From Parasponia andersonii (taxonomy: Eukaryota; Streptophyta; Magnoliopsida; Rosales; Cannabaceae), in assembly GCA_002914805.1 (NCBI GenBank), contig JXTB01000398.1:77272-141271 (forward strand): a stretch of DNA of 64,000 bases, read 5' to 3'. Under the pieces are notes generated by a model. That model searched no databases. It was given only the letters and a program-made list of their open reading frames with translations, and was not told where the DNA came from. The position numbers were made by a program, and so were the translations under genes. Of the stretch, positions 50,401 to 63,216 are shown piece by piece. Positions within the stretch are counted from its first letter, which is position 1. Every line of letters starts with the position of its first letter.

Positions 50401-53400
50401 TCAAGGTTTCTTAGTATTAAGAGAAATTCAATCAACTCTAGCTTAAAGTTTCAGCATGTTGAAAGGATATTATAATTTCATTTGATCTTTAATAAGTTTC
50501 AGAAACCCAGACGAAGACAATCTAATCTACACAGGAAACTCTAGCACTGGTGTTAGCATTAAAACCTTAGCAGAAAAATAATCTCTTGTCCCATCAAACA
50601 AGCGCATTACAAAATCTTCTCAAAGTTCAAGGTTTCTTAGTATTAAGAGAAATTCAATCAACTCTAGCTTAAAGATTCAGCATGTTGAAAGGATATTATA
50701 ATTTCATCTGATCCTTAACAATTCCTTCGGCTATTTCTATTTTCCTAAGAGACTTTCTAGAGGAGGGTGAGGATGTCATAATAAATTGGATATACTTAAG
50801 GCTATTTTTAATGAAAGCTCACACTCTAAAGTGCTTTCAACTACCTACACAAAGATACGAAACAATTTTTAAATGAGTGCTGATTGACCACCATAATTGG
50901 CAGGGATTACAGTTACGATACTAAAGTCTAAATTTAAATAATAAAATTTTCTGATTCAGTGTTTTATTCTTTTTTTGGATATATTATATTGACAAAGAAT
51001 CCAAGACATCATTTGATCATGGACTTGACAACTAGACCGATATCTAACGATGCAATTAATGGACCACCAGGTATCATCTCGAACCATCCAAAGGCAGCAA
51101 GAAATATACCAAGGGAAAAAAAAGTGATGATAACATAGTACAATAATGCAGCTTCAGCATTATAGTTTATGGATAAAAGTGCTGGATATTAGGAACAAGA
51201 CATTCACTATTTCTTCAATGCAGGGATATGATACATAATCTTCTTGGCATCTTGGTGTATATTTACTTCTGGAAAATTATTCTTACCTCAGATTCTGTAA
51301 GCCCCACCACAAACAATAGAAATACTTTTCAATGAAGTTAGATGAGACAACACTTTTTGTCACTGCATTTTCAAAGACACCATACTTGAAATTGTTATTA
51401 TCACCAGGCTTGCAGTTTCTAAACACATTTGTAGTATTTGCCCAAGTCATACGATCGCTATCGTTGATGGAATCACAATCTAAATAATACAAACTGCATT
51501 TAGCAGGGCTAAATTCCTTTTTACAAAAGGACTTCCAGCATGAGGTATACCGGTCAACTGACAGCAAATACCATGCTGCCCCTAGAACCTGCAAATACAT
51601 TTAAAAGTAAATTGGCATTCATTTTCTGGAACTCACCAACAGATTGTTTGCAATGGACAAAGTACATTCTCTTCTAGGTGAACAAAGACAAAGAATTAAA
51701 ACTTATAAAGTTTCAGAAAGCAAATAATAAGTTACATACATGACTAGCCAACATGTATAACAGCAGATTATACGCAGCGCCTGCCCAGGCAGTCTTAGTG
51801 ACCACTCCAGTTGCTTTTATGATTTGCGAGCTTAAGGGGAAAATCAGATATAACCGGGGAACATATTGGAGAAGAACAATTAATGCAAGGGCATTATTGT
51901 TATGATCAGTTCGAGCGCTTCTTGTTGCTGGTATAATAAACCATATGACGATCTGCACAAAATATCACAATTAGCTCTCATGGCAAAATTAAGGACCAAA
52001 TGCAATATTTGATGAACTTAAACCTCCAAAGACTGAGTTTTTATCTACCAAGTTTTGGGCATAGCACCTAACTTCTCTTTTTCTTTCTTCAGATGAGTCA
52101 TATTTTTCCCTCTATGTTTAAACGATAAAAAGCTTATAATTTGGACAATGCTTCAGAGAAAAGAAATTTAAAGCGAAAAGGTCCATACTTATAAAGTATC
52201 ACTATAAGCCAAAATCTGTTATTCTCTTTCACCGTACAACAAAGTTGTATTTTCTAAGCATATGCTTGTAACAAGATCTGCAGCAAGAAAAGACAGAAAA
52301 TGAAACTCTAAAAAATTACCTGAGGGAGAGGCAATGTTGCAATGAGGTCAATAAAGAAATCAGATCTAATGTACCTCCGAGCAATCTTCTTTGGATCCAT
52401 TACAAGCTCACCCCTCCCAAATACTCGAGTGTTAGGTGCAACATAAGCCGTTCTAAACTTTATAATCACGTGCAATAAATAAAAAATATCCGCAAGAGTC
52501 CTAAAACAAGTCACGACAATTCGTAACTTCAAATCTGTCTTCACACATGATGAGTTTTCATTCCCTCCCACCATGGGCAAGTAAAAATATAGTGGGTCAA
52601 CAAAAAGTGCCACCAAACATGAGACGATGAAAACCCGGTTCCATTGCAACACAATCTCACTACCTGGGTCAAGAATTCGTTTGCGCCAAGGCTCGTGATC
52701 TTCTGGAAACACCTTAGACCTCCCAATTCTAAAAGTTTCAGCAAATCTATGTTTACCCCCAAGAAGTCCACCATCAGAAGATGATGGAACCATATATTTA
52801 GAAGATGATTTTTCAAGCCACACTGGTTCATGTTGTCCCCACAAAGACTCCTCGTGCTGCTTCCCATCTGACTGAAACCTAAAGTTTTTCAGACAAACAA
52901 ATTGTTAAACGTTTCCCACTGAATTTTAGTAGACATAGTCAGCAGCAACCTGAGTTTAATGCGCAAGACCAAATGAACAAATTTTGGTATAATTTTGCCC
53001 CAAAATCTTCAATGGTAGCTTCAAAAGAAGGAAAGTCTTATCCTAAAACTCATTGCCATTTGCCAATATAACATGAAAAATACCATTAATGCTGATAAAT
53101 CATAAGAAAAATGAAGCATTAAAGGGGGGGGGGGGGGGGAAGAGATCTCTGGTCTATGTTGTTTTGGCTTCCAATAGTAGTTAACAGCACCTCATTTCCA
53201 ATTTCCACCAATTAGCTATGGCAGCGAGCTTCTATTCAACTAAAGGAACTAAGTCCTCGTCTTTTCCTTTTTTTTTTTGTTTTTTCTAATTCTTAAGTCT
53301 TCTTGTTTAATATAGAGAAAATCTTAAACTTTCCCATTTCATTTCAGCAACCAAACAAAGCATTAGACACAATAAAAAAGAAATAAAATAAAATTCATTC

Positions 53401-53855
53401 CAAGGAAATGTTCAAAGTATTATGAAAAACCCATCTCAATCAAAAACTAACCATTTACTGAATAAACATTTAGCTTCCACAGGTCTTAATCACCAATTAA
53501 AAGCAATATTACACTAGTTCTAAGTCCAAATAAACTTTCAATTTCCCATGGGTCACATATGGTAAAAAAATTTCATGTATTTCATTTTCCCCAATTCTCT
53601 CACAAACGAAAAAGAAACTCATGAAAGAACCCAGTAAATAAACAAGTAATTGAATAAGATCCCAGCAAAATTCACTGATAATTTCTAACAAAAACAACCA
53701 AAATTTTCACTTTATTCTTAAATTCCATAAATTTCATAAAAACAAAGACTCACCCACAATTCATAATCAAACCAAAATGAGATAAAATCAATAAAATTAC
53801 CCAAAAAATGAAAAAAAGGGTATTACCTTACAAGCTTTTCCTTCTTGAATTCCAT
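47413..53855 (-). CDS. CNGC17: Cyclic nucleotide-gated ion channel, CNGC17 orthologue, seven coding exons
   Basis: Coding exons in gene order: 53827-53855, 52320-52878, 51740-51952, 51287-51588, 49626-49737, 48623-48859, 47413-48141. All are GT-AG and phases join without a break: 2,181 nt, 726 aa, close to the ~720 aa of Arabidopsis CNGC17. Six transmembrane segments run from about residue 92 (S1) to 405 (end of S6), with pore filter GQNL at 371-374. The C-terminus holds a cyclic nucleotide-binding domain, with phosphate-binding cassette and plant CNGC motif at about 550-591 (PGDFCGEELL through EVEAFAL). A calmodulin-binding helix follows (about 596-618), then an IQ motif, FIQAAWHRY (629-637). 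Group III features such as LDPGSEIVLQWN, SSYGQNL and the tail KPEEPDFSAE point to CNGC17 rather than CNGC14. The family forms plasma-membrane, weakly selective cation channels; Arabidopsis CNGC17 acts with PSKR1, BAK1 and proton pumps in phytosulfokine-driven cell expansion. The gene looks intact. Confidence 0.96.
50084..50719. repeat. Tandem triplication (~190-225-bp units) in CNGC17 intron 4
   Basis: Units start at 50084, 50274 and 50496. Each contains CAGAAACYCAG near its start, AAACTCTAGCAC, AAAGTTCAAGGTTTC and TTCAGCATGTTGAAAGG. The first unit is shorter because it lacks a TAGCAGAAAAATAATCTCTT segment in the middle, but a similar piece lies just before it. The units lie within the 1.5-kb intron between the S5/pore exon and the S6 exon. 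Confidence 0.9.
53124..53139. repeat. Poly-G run (16) in CNGC17 intron 1
   Basis: Sixteen consecutive G residues (poly-C on the gene strand). Its length is likely variable and prone to sequencing error. Confidence 0.9.
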
Positions 53856-54060
53856 ACCCAGAAGAAGGAGAAAGCCGAAATCTGAGCCTCAAAACCCTAA
53901 TATTACTATACAAATGGCTTCTCTTCACTAACTTTAAAGCACTTTCTCTCTCTAGATTGGCGAATCTGAGCTCAGTGCAAACGTCGGGAACGGTAGAAAG
54001 AGAGGGGAAGAGAGTCAAGACTGGCTCTTTTTTATGTGACTTGTTTGGTAGAAGTGAATG
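53856..54060 (-). promoter_or_regulatory. Probable 5' untranslated region and core promoter of CNGC17
   Basis: On the gene strand a TATA-like CATAAAAAAG lies at about 54030-54040, roughly 180 bases before the ATG (53855). A CT-rich stretch follows, with GAGAGAGAAAG on the plus strand at about 53943-53954. A transcription start near 54000 would give a 5' leader of about 145 bases. This is inferred from sequence only. Confidence 0.45.
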
Positions 54061-55613
54061 GTTTGAGCATTAAAATGCGTTAACAAATAGACCAAACAAA
54101 CACGGCTGTAATGAAATCAAGTCAACAACTAGTCCACACCAAAAAGTGAAATCATACCACCAATTAGGCGATTTTGTCTCTTTAAAGCGATTTGTGGCCC
54201 ACTTGACATTTTTTCTAAAATATAGGGTCTTGTAAAAACATTAAAGTAAAACCATTTTTTATTAATAATTCAAAAAGAAAAAAAAAATAAAATGGAAAAT
54301 ACATATTCTTTTAACCGTGATCTCATTAATATGACAATTATATGCCAAATTGGAAATTGGGGTCAAGATCTACATCTTTCTCATTCTATTACTTTTTTCG
54401 GTTGACCATAGGTTGCTAAAAGCATTTCAGTTTTGACCACAAAAAAGAGAGAAGAAATTGTTTTTTGAGGGAAAAGAAATACTTTAGTTTTTGAATTAAA
54501 CTTATGAGGAATTCTAGAATATGGTAATCTACTGTGAGCATATCTGTAGGCATCTAGGCTTGGAGAATACAAAAGACCCAGAGAAGAAAGAGAAATAAAA
54601 AAATATTTTAACTATGTTAGGGATTATAAGCAACCAAATTCATAAAAATTGAAAAAGAAAAAAAATTGAACTTGTTTTCAAATGAACCCATTTAAGATTG
54701 AATTTGTTTCCAAAGAATTCATTAAAAATTTTGAAAAAAAAAATTGGAATAAACCTATTTTTGAATTGTAAATTTTTTCTCCCTTTGTTCAAATTCTAAT
54801 AGGAATCATAGTAACTAAAGCACTAAAATAGGAATTTGATCCAAAAAAATAGTAGGAATTTCATTTTATTATGTATCATTCTTCTACAGAAACTCTGGTA
54901 CCAAGAGAAACATAGTTTTTGTTTCTCTCTCTCCACATGGGCTAAAATCGAGTAAAGTGATATCTACAGTAAAATTTGTGATCCTTAATTAATATCCACT
55001 AAAAATCCTTAATTGTGAGGGTGTATTAATACACCAAAAACTTTTACCGTATCCTAGAAGTCCCCTAAACTTATATATTCTATTTTTTTTTCAAAACAGA
55101 TATATGAGATTTTATTTTGTTTGATGAATATTTTTACAATCAACTTTTTCATTCGGAGATTGAAAAAGTTTATTTTTTTTCTTCTCTTTTCTTATATCAA
55201 AATTTTGTAAATTAATATATTAAGGCTATAAAAATTATATTTTAAAGAGCTTAATTGTTTATCAATACATAAATAATTTATTAATAATTGATACATAAAT
55301 ACTTATTCATTAAGAAAGAGTTGTATGAACTATAGTAAAATTATGGATTACGTGAAAATGTAGGCATCCATGAATTATGTGAAATTATTTATCATCTACG
55401 CTATAGAATTGCGATCGATCTTGAGCAATTTTGAATTATTCTAATGAAAATAATACATGATAAACAAAAAATATTATTCAAGGGGTAACGAAAATGCTTA
55501 TCGATAATGATCATAATCCAGATGACAATTATATTTTATCAAATATTTCTCCGAAAGAAACTTGTCAAGTAATAGTAACCATGAATTAATAACTACTTGC
55601 CACGGTATAAAAA
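54061..55613. other. AT-rich spacer upstream of CNGC17
   Basis: No gene, RNA gene or defined transposon is seen. It will include distal promoter sequence of CNGC17 and ends at the left LTR of SIRE-like copy B. Confidence 0.55.
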
Positions 55614-56460
55614 TGTTGAGAAATTAAGATTTCAATCTTATTCACTCTTATTTTGAAGATGACAAATATTTGATTTGGTACAAATAATCTACTCGAGTGA
55701 ATAATAATTTAAATAGAAAAAATCACAAGACATACAAGATAGATTTCAGAAAAGAGCTTGAAGATAAAAATCAAGAATACAATACTTAGACTAGTAAAGA
55801 TTAAATATTTAGTTCTTATATTTGAATATACGTTTACATGTAATATGACCTTAATAGCTCAAATTTTTCTAAAACTTGAAATTTTCAAACCAACATAGTC
55901 AAATTGATTTATCTTTGATTAAAGTTTGAGAATTTATATTACATAATTTTTTAAATTGATTTATGATTTTCTATTGTATCCATATTTCATGAAAATCAAT
56001 TTAAGAAGTTATAATTTGGAAAAGAATTAAAATTAGCTCGAATTAAATTGAAAATCTCCTCTTTGGAATTTTCTAAAGACCGAATTCTATTTTCAGTCTA
56101 CCGATTCTGTGACGAATTTAACATTTTTTTAAATTCGACTGTTAGAACTGCACTACCAACGACTACTTCGCAAGGATCTACCAAAAACCTATTTTCAATC
56201 GACCGAAAATAATAGATGATATATCAAACAGTCTAAAACGGCTAGTTTTCATCTAAGTCTATAAACAGAATATCCTTACATTGCTCATATCATATCATAT
56301 CTTCAAGTTGTTTCAATTAATTTTTGTAGTTCAAACTCTCAAATTCACTTTCTTACAAAAATTATTTGAATTAAATTAGATCATATTTTGTGTTTATATA
56401 TATTCTTTCCAAGCTTACCTTATATCAAATACTTTTATTAGAGAGAGATCCTAGTTGAGC

Positions 56461-58445
56461 CACTACAAAAAAAGGACTTTTAACAATAAATTATTAACGG
56501 CGGTTTTATTAACAGCGGTTGGAGTAGACCGCCGTAAATAGTCAATTTTAACATTTCTCAGCGGTTCTTGTACAATCGCCGAGAAAAGTTTAGAATCTTT
56601 TAAATCTTTAACGGCGGTTGCCATTTCAGTATGACTGCCGTTAATACTCAAATTTTAACTTTTCATGACGATTCTAGTACAATTACTGTTAAAAGTTTAA
56701 ATATTTTAGACTTTTAGCAATGGTTGCAGTAGAATTATTGTTAATATTCAAATTTAACTTTTTATGATGGTTCCAGTATAACCGTCACTTTCTTTCTTTT
56801 TCCCGGTCGAGAGCTCGCACACCACTCCTAATTTCATCTTCTTCATACATGGCCATCCTCATTCTAGTGATCTTGACTGCCAAAATCACTCTTATTTAGT
56901 TCAAATTATTTCATTCGACTTGGATAAGCTTTATATACTTATAATTTTTAAGACTAGTTAACATTTAGTAATTGTTTGTGCCTTAGAAAAGTTTAGGTTT
57001 TTATACAATCAACAACTACAATTCTTAATGAGTATGTAATTTTATTTCTTTTTTTTTGTTGTTGTTGTGATTTAGGTTTCAATTTGAATAGGTTGACTAA
57101 TTTTGGGCTCAATTTTAGAGTATTGAAATATTTTTACTCAATTTGAGGCATTTTTCTTCACTAATTTTAATTAATCCAAAAAAGATAATTTTAGAAATTA
57201 AATCTTCACAATGTATATTATTTGATGATTTTATATTATTTTGATAATGGATATTAGCAATTATAGCTTATTAGTTTAATCACGTTACTATGAATTAATT
57301 AGTGTTATGTGACTTTTAATATATATACTTAGTCTTTTTATTAACTTGAAATTATTTAATTTATGAACTTTAGAATAGTCAGAAGTTTGTACTATGTATG
57401 AATTGAGAAGTTTGTACTATGTATGAATTGAGTTGAATTTGAAGGTTCATAATGATAAAAAGGTAATATTTTGAGTTGGAATGGAAAGATTTAATTAGTG
57501 GTGTACATCATTATCTTTCTGATGTTAAAAATGATAGTCGCTCACGTAATCTTACACATTATTGTCATGTAGTAACGTATCTTAAAAATGACTTATTTCT
57601 TGTATTACTTGGATAATCACTCGATACTATAAATCTCTTTAACATGGTTAGTATAATGTATAGTATGATATATAGAACATATATTTATTTATTTGATCCA
57701 TTAGTTTATATAACACATGTTTTCATTTAGTGCGCTCAAAATATTTCATATGGACATAGAAAGAAGGGGAAAAAGAGATGGTCTAACTTAGTATCATATT
57801 AAGGTATGAGATATAGTTTGTTCGTATGAGATGTCTTTATTTAACATTCATCTTTATGTGTTTTAATTATAGTTCTATTAAAATTATAGTGTCCATCTCA
57901 ACTCAATTATGGAATGTGGTGTTTATGTTAGAGTGTATCTCAGTTCGCTCATTTTATCTATGTTAGAGTTGTTAATATAACTTTCGATAAGTTTAGGTTG
58001 CAAGTATTAGTGATATATATTTAGAAACTCATTCTTGGTTCTTAAATGTGTTTATATTAGAGTATATTATCTATATAGCAGAAATTTTTTTGTTATATGT
58101 ACTGGATTTTAATTATATTTATTATATATACTTTATTATGGTTATATCTAGGTTTGCCTTTTTTGAATTGTTTTGAAATCCTTTTTAGGTAGGTTTAATA
58201 TTGTGATTTTGTATAAAGTTCCCTGAGGAAAGGAAAAAAACTTCCTCTAGAAAAGGCTTTTAACGGTTAAAGATCTTCTCACCAATAACGGCGGTGTTAT
58301 TGGTCAAGTTTTAATGACGGTTATTAACTGCCGTTAAAGGTACCACTTTCAATGGCACCTATATTAACAATGATTTTTCACTGCCATTAAAACTATTTTA
58401 ATGACGGTTTTTAACCACTGTTAATTTATTATAAATATTGTAGTG
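56461..58445. mobile_element. CACTA (En/Spm-like) non-autonomous DNA transposon
   Basis: The ends are CACTACAAAAAAAGG (56461) and TATTGTAGTG (to 58445), flanked by a perfect 3-bp target duplication AGC (56458-56460 and 58446-58448). Subterminal repeats of TAACGGCGGTT and AACYGCCGTTAA in both orientations fill about 56480-56790 and 58255-58430. There is no transposase in its 1,985 bp. The empty site is visible in the right LTR of the same retroelement (CTAGTTGAGAGATTCAAT, about 63794), confirming both ends. Confidence 0.92.
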
Positions 58446-58479
58446 AGCGATTTAACAAAAACCAAATTATAATTAGGAG

Positions 58480-58670
58480 ATGAGGTTGGACTAGATTCAT
58501 AAACAATCCGATTTAGGTGAGGTTACCACCGGAATCTAAACGACCTGAGTGTAGGTTAGGTTGTCACTGGAGTTTAAATAACCCATGAGTTGGTGATATT
58601 GGCACCAGTTTCTAAATAATCAGTGTAGGAGGGGTTGATACCAAAGTCTAAATAATCTGAAATTAGGGTG
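58480..58670 (+). repeat. ~38-bp tandem repeat array in the LTR of copy B
   Basis: Units of the GGTGAGGTTRCCACCGGAAT type match the arrays in copy A. The array appears again in the right LTR from about 63833 to the window end. Confidence 0.82.
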
Positions 58671-59113
58671 ATAAAGTCGGAGTTAAAATTATTGTAGTGG
58701 CATAGGTAAGCTTAAGAAGATTTCACTCCATTTGTAAAAGTGTTGGTTAAGCCCACAATCTTGATCCGATAATAGAAAGCTCAAAGCAAATTGTAGAGAG
58801 TTGGAAATGTAGGAAAAATATCGTATTTATCAAACTTAGTAAAAATCGAGTTTGTATTTTCTCTATCCGTAGCCTCTTTACTTTAATACAAACTATTTGA
58901 TTTTATGCTTGATATTTAGTGTATTTAATTGACTTGGTATTATTGTTTATTTAGCTTAAAAGTTTTAAAATTGTGGTCTATAGTTTTACATAGTTGAAAA
59001 GTTTCTTAAAAAATTTTTAAACTCAATTCACTCCCTTCTTGGGTTGTCAGTCTTAGGTTAACAATTGGTATCATAGCTTGGTACTCAGTTTTAAAGATTT
59101 AACCGTCTAGAGA

Positions 59114-60300
59114 TGACATACCTAAACGATTTTCAAAATCTCTTCCAAATGAAAGATTTTCAACTAGACCACCATTTTTCAATGGTATTGACTACAATAT
59201 TTAGAAAATTAAAATGCTTAAGTTTTTTAAATTTATGGGTAATGATTTATTCAATATTGTTGTTCAAGATCCATATATTCCTAGAAAAATAATTGTTGAT
59301 AAACTTGTTGAAAAAGAATTAGATAAATATGATGATTTTAACAAAATCATATTTTCTAGGAATAGATGTGCTTTTAATTATTTGTTATGTAGTATAGATG
59401 TAAATATTTATAATAGTGTTCAATTGGCTACTAATGCCTATGAAATATAGAAAATGCTTGAAAGCTCATATGCCATAACAACTCAAATCAAAGAAAATGA
59501 TGAAGAAGATGAGGACAAAGATAAAAAGAAGAGAGTCATTTCTCTCAAATCTTCCATCCAAAAAGAAGAAATCAAAGCCACTTGGGATGATAGCAATGAT
59601 TGTAATTTGGATGATGAAGTTTAAGAGGAAATAACCAATATGTGCTTCATGGCCATAGATGATGAGGTAACATCTTTTGATCCTAATGATGATTCTCTTA
59701 ATGATCTTGATGACGATAATAAAGATGACAAATTATCTCATGTGAGTTGCTTGATGACTTCAATGATCTAGTCAAAACTATGAAAAATTTATTTTAAAAA
59801 CTGAAGCTCTTAAAAGGAAAATTTCTATTTTATTAAAAAAGCTTGAGGAATTTTCTAAAGAAAAAGAAGTAATTTTGAGTTATGCTTTATGTGACTCTTT
59901 GAAAAATAAAAATGCTTCCTTAAAAAAAAAAAGTTTTAGATTTAACTAATATTGTCCACAAGTTCACCAATAGTAAGAAGAATTTTGATTTAATGCTTGA
60001 TGGACAAAGATGTATTTTTGGCAAAGGAGGTATAGGATACAAATTCTTTATAAAATAAAAGTATCTCAAAAATTATTTTTTCAAAGCAACATCTAATAGC
60101 AACTTAAAGTATGCATATACTTATTACAACCAAAATGGACATACAAGTTTTTTGTACTCTATTAAGAAAAATGCATATCTGTATCAAACAAGAATATGTA
60201 CTAAAGAATTCAAAGACTAACCCCAAGGACTCAAAGCTATGTGAGTACCAAAAATCTAAATTTGAATATTTCTTGTAAGTACAAATAAGAAAGTGGTTAT
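59114..60300 (+). pseudogene. gag remnant of SIRE-like copy B
   Basis: The plus strand matches the gag of copy A, beginning with the MTYLNDFQNL-type N-terminus at 59114 and including a knuckle region near 60110-60180. Part of a broken fossil. Confidence 0.7.
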
Positions 60301-63216
60301 TTACAAGAACAAAACTAATGACTTCATTAAGCTCTTAATTTGCACAAAGAAATGATGATAAATATTTCATTCTTTGGAGACAATACAAAAAGCAAGATCA
60401 TTGGTATAAGTAATATTAGTAATAATTCTTTATCTTTTTTTGAGAATATCATGTTAGAAATATAACATGCTTAATTTTTGACAACTATGTGATTAGGATT
60501 ATTGAGTTATTCTTTTAGCTTTTCAAATATTCAATTTAAAATTTTGAATAAATGAGATTATATCTTTTGATAAAAAAATATATTTGAATTAAACGTTTTC
60601 AAGTCAAGATAAATTTTGTTTTGTTTTAAAGGAAAATATTTATTGACTAAGATATAGAAAACTTGGACATGCTAATATGGGTACAATTTCAAATTTTACT
60701 AAGGGAATCTTGTTATGGTTTACCTAGTCTAATATTTTTTTGGGAAATGACAAGATTTATAAAGTATGTTACTTTGTAAAGTAAGTAATTCTTTTTCCTA
60801 AAAAATATTATGCTCTTAAGGTAATTGATGATTTTTTCAAAAATAAATTACATGATTTTTTTTATTGGTTTCAAAATTGCTATGACTATATTGAATGAAA
60901 ATATTTTACTAAAATACTTTTTGGCTATAGTCATCAACACTATTTGTGATGCTTTAAACTGGATGTTGATTAGACTTATTTTGAAGAAATACCATTATGA
61001 GTTTTGAAATAATCAAAAACCCAATATTGGTTATTTTAGAGTCTTTGGATGCAAATACTCTATTTTTTTAAACATCAAAGACAACTTAAAAATTTTGATT
61101 CAAAATCTAATATTGGAACCTTTCTTCGTACTCTACTACTAGTAATGCATAAAGAGTATTTTCAACAAAAGAACTAAGTAGTAAATGAATCTATGTATGA
61201 GATATTTGATGAAATTAATGACTCCTCCAAGGAGAAAAGTATATATAATATTGTTATAGGTATGGAGTAAAGCTTAAATGATTGGATCTTAACAACAAAT
61301 TAAAGATGATGATTAAGTCCAACCTCAATATAAAGAAGATGGAGAGCTTTTAGAAGGATATAATCTTCGCCAACCAATCAAAGTATGTCTTCTTAAAAAA
61401 AAGTTTGAGTTCAAGCATTTAAAGCCTATAAAGATATCGAAACAAAAGAAAAACTTGGTATAGTTTATTGTAATGAACTATATTGAGTTGTTTAAATATT
61501 GTTTGTTTTGCTTAGGCTTTCAAAAATAATTCTATGCTTTTCAAAACGATGAATTCTCAATGTTTTAGTTTTTGGTTTGGTCATTTTTCTCATTTTTCTC
61601 TCAAATTTTTTTGAAAAACTACAAAACAATCATTTTTGGTAGACTTAAAATTCCATTAGTCTACTGAAATAGTGGCCTAGAAATTAAAGATGTTCTGCCA
61701 TTTTTGGTAGACCAAAAACCAGCTTTCGGTCTACCAAAAACTCGCAGTAGGCCGTAAATTAAAGTGATTTCAACAATTTTTGAATTTTTTTCTCTTATTT
61801 TTTTGGGTCTTATTTGAATTTTTATTTATGAGCTTAATTTTAACTAATATTTTAATTGCTAATATGTAATTTAAATGGATTGTATAATGCATATTGCTTA
61901 ACTCTTATATTTGTGCAAAAACTTGACAACTTGTATATGAAAAATACCATGCATAATTAATTGAATTATTTTATCTATATTGATGACGTATTTAAACTTA
62001 AAATGACATGTTATCTGAATTACATGTTTATATTTTGGAACTTTGTCATTTTGAATAATGTGTATAATTTTTCATCCTATAACTTTATGAGAACAAATTT
62101 TTGAGGAATATCATATATAAAGTTCTCATTAGTTTTCAAGACTTAGATTGATATTCTTTGAGCTTTAATTATAGTTTAGACTTAATATTATCATTAGTTT
62201 TCAAGACTTGGATTGATATTCTTTGAGTTTCAATTATAGTTTAGATTCCATATTAATGATTTATGATCTAATGAATTCTTGTCTTGAATGTTTCTCTCAG
62301 CTTTGATTCTTTATACTCAATCTTTTATTTGGTACTAATATTTCTCATATATGAATGATCTTTTCTCACTTTGGTTATTTACATTTTGATCATGATTCAT
62401 ATATTAAGAGAGGGCATGTTTATGATTTATTTATGCTAGATTTAACATTACCATTTTCTATAAATTGTGATATGCTTTTCATATCTAGATGGAAATAAAG
62501 AAAATGAAATTATTTTACTATTGTGCTTGAATGATTTTTATTTCTCCTATACTTTTTTAACAAGTAAAATATTAAGATTTAGAGCTTTCATGATCCTGAT
62601 TTGTGAAACTTCTTTACTTGGCATATGCTACACTTTTCATACTCATTGTCATTGTTTAATCTTATGTTTGATATTGTTATTCTTATTTTGAAGATTATTC
62701 AATTCTAGATTCCTCATCATCTTCTTATTGCTTAACTTGTCATAGTATTTTTTGGAGAAAATTATTTGTGTATTGCTCTTTCATATACTTTTGTCATGAA
62801 TTCAAATGGAGAGAGTAATATAATGAATTAATGTAGAGAGAATCTTATTTCAAAGAGTAGATTGGCTTTTATGAGATATTTAGTTTGAAATTCATTTATA
62901 TCTTTTTAATGATGTTAAAAGTGGGAGAAAAATATTGATTTAAGAAAATGAAGAGAAAGCGAAACGATTCATTTATGAGTGTGTATATTTCAAGGGGGAG
63001 AACTTTGTTTAGCACATATTTTTAACTTTCTTATAATGTGTTTATAATGTTTAATTGAGTTTAAAAGGGGGAGTAAGTTCTTTCAACTTTCTCAAACGTA
63101 TTTTGAGATAGAGCTTAAAATAAGATAAACTAGCCAAATTTTATATTTTCATATTCTTATTGTATATTTTCTTTTATCTCATAAATCAATATTTGTCATC
63201 ATAAAAAAAGAGAGAT
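60301..63216 (+). pseudogene. Remaining internal region of SIRE-like copy B
   Basis: Colinear with 35301-38535 of copy A. An integrase zinc-binding-like segment is near 60660-60790. GGTAGACC and GGTCTACC palindromic segments lie at about 61636-61745. The rest is AT-rich with no recognisable domain. Confidence 0.55.

Larger units (their letters stand above)
55614..59063 (+). repeat. 5' LTR of SIRE-like copy B, carrying a CACTA insertion
   Basis: It starts TGTTGAGAAATTAAGA and ends TTAACA before the primer-binding site. The CACTA element occupies 56461-58445. The ~38-bp repeat array resumes after it. Confidence 0.83.

Noticed and set aside
53797-54018. Minus-strand 73-codon frame upstream of CNGC17
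   Set aside because: It begins at a TTG rather than an ATG and overlaps the true first exon in another frame, so it is not supported as a gene or upstream ORF.
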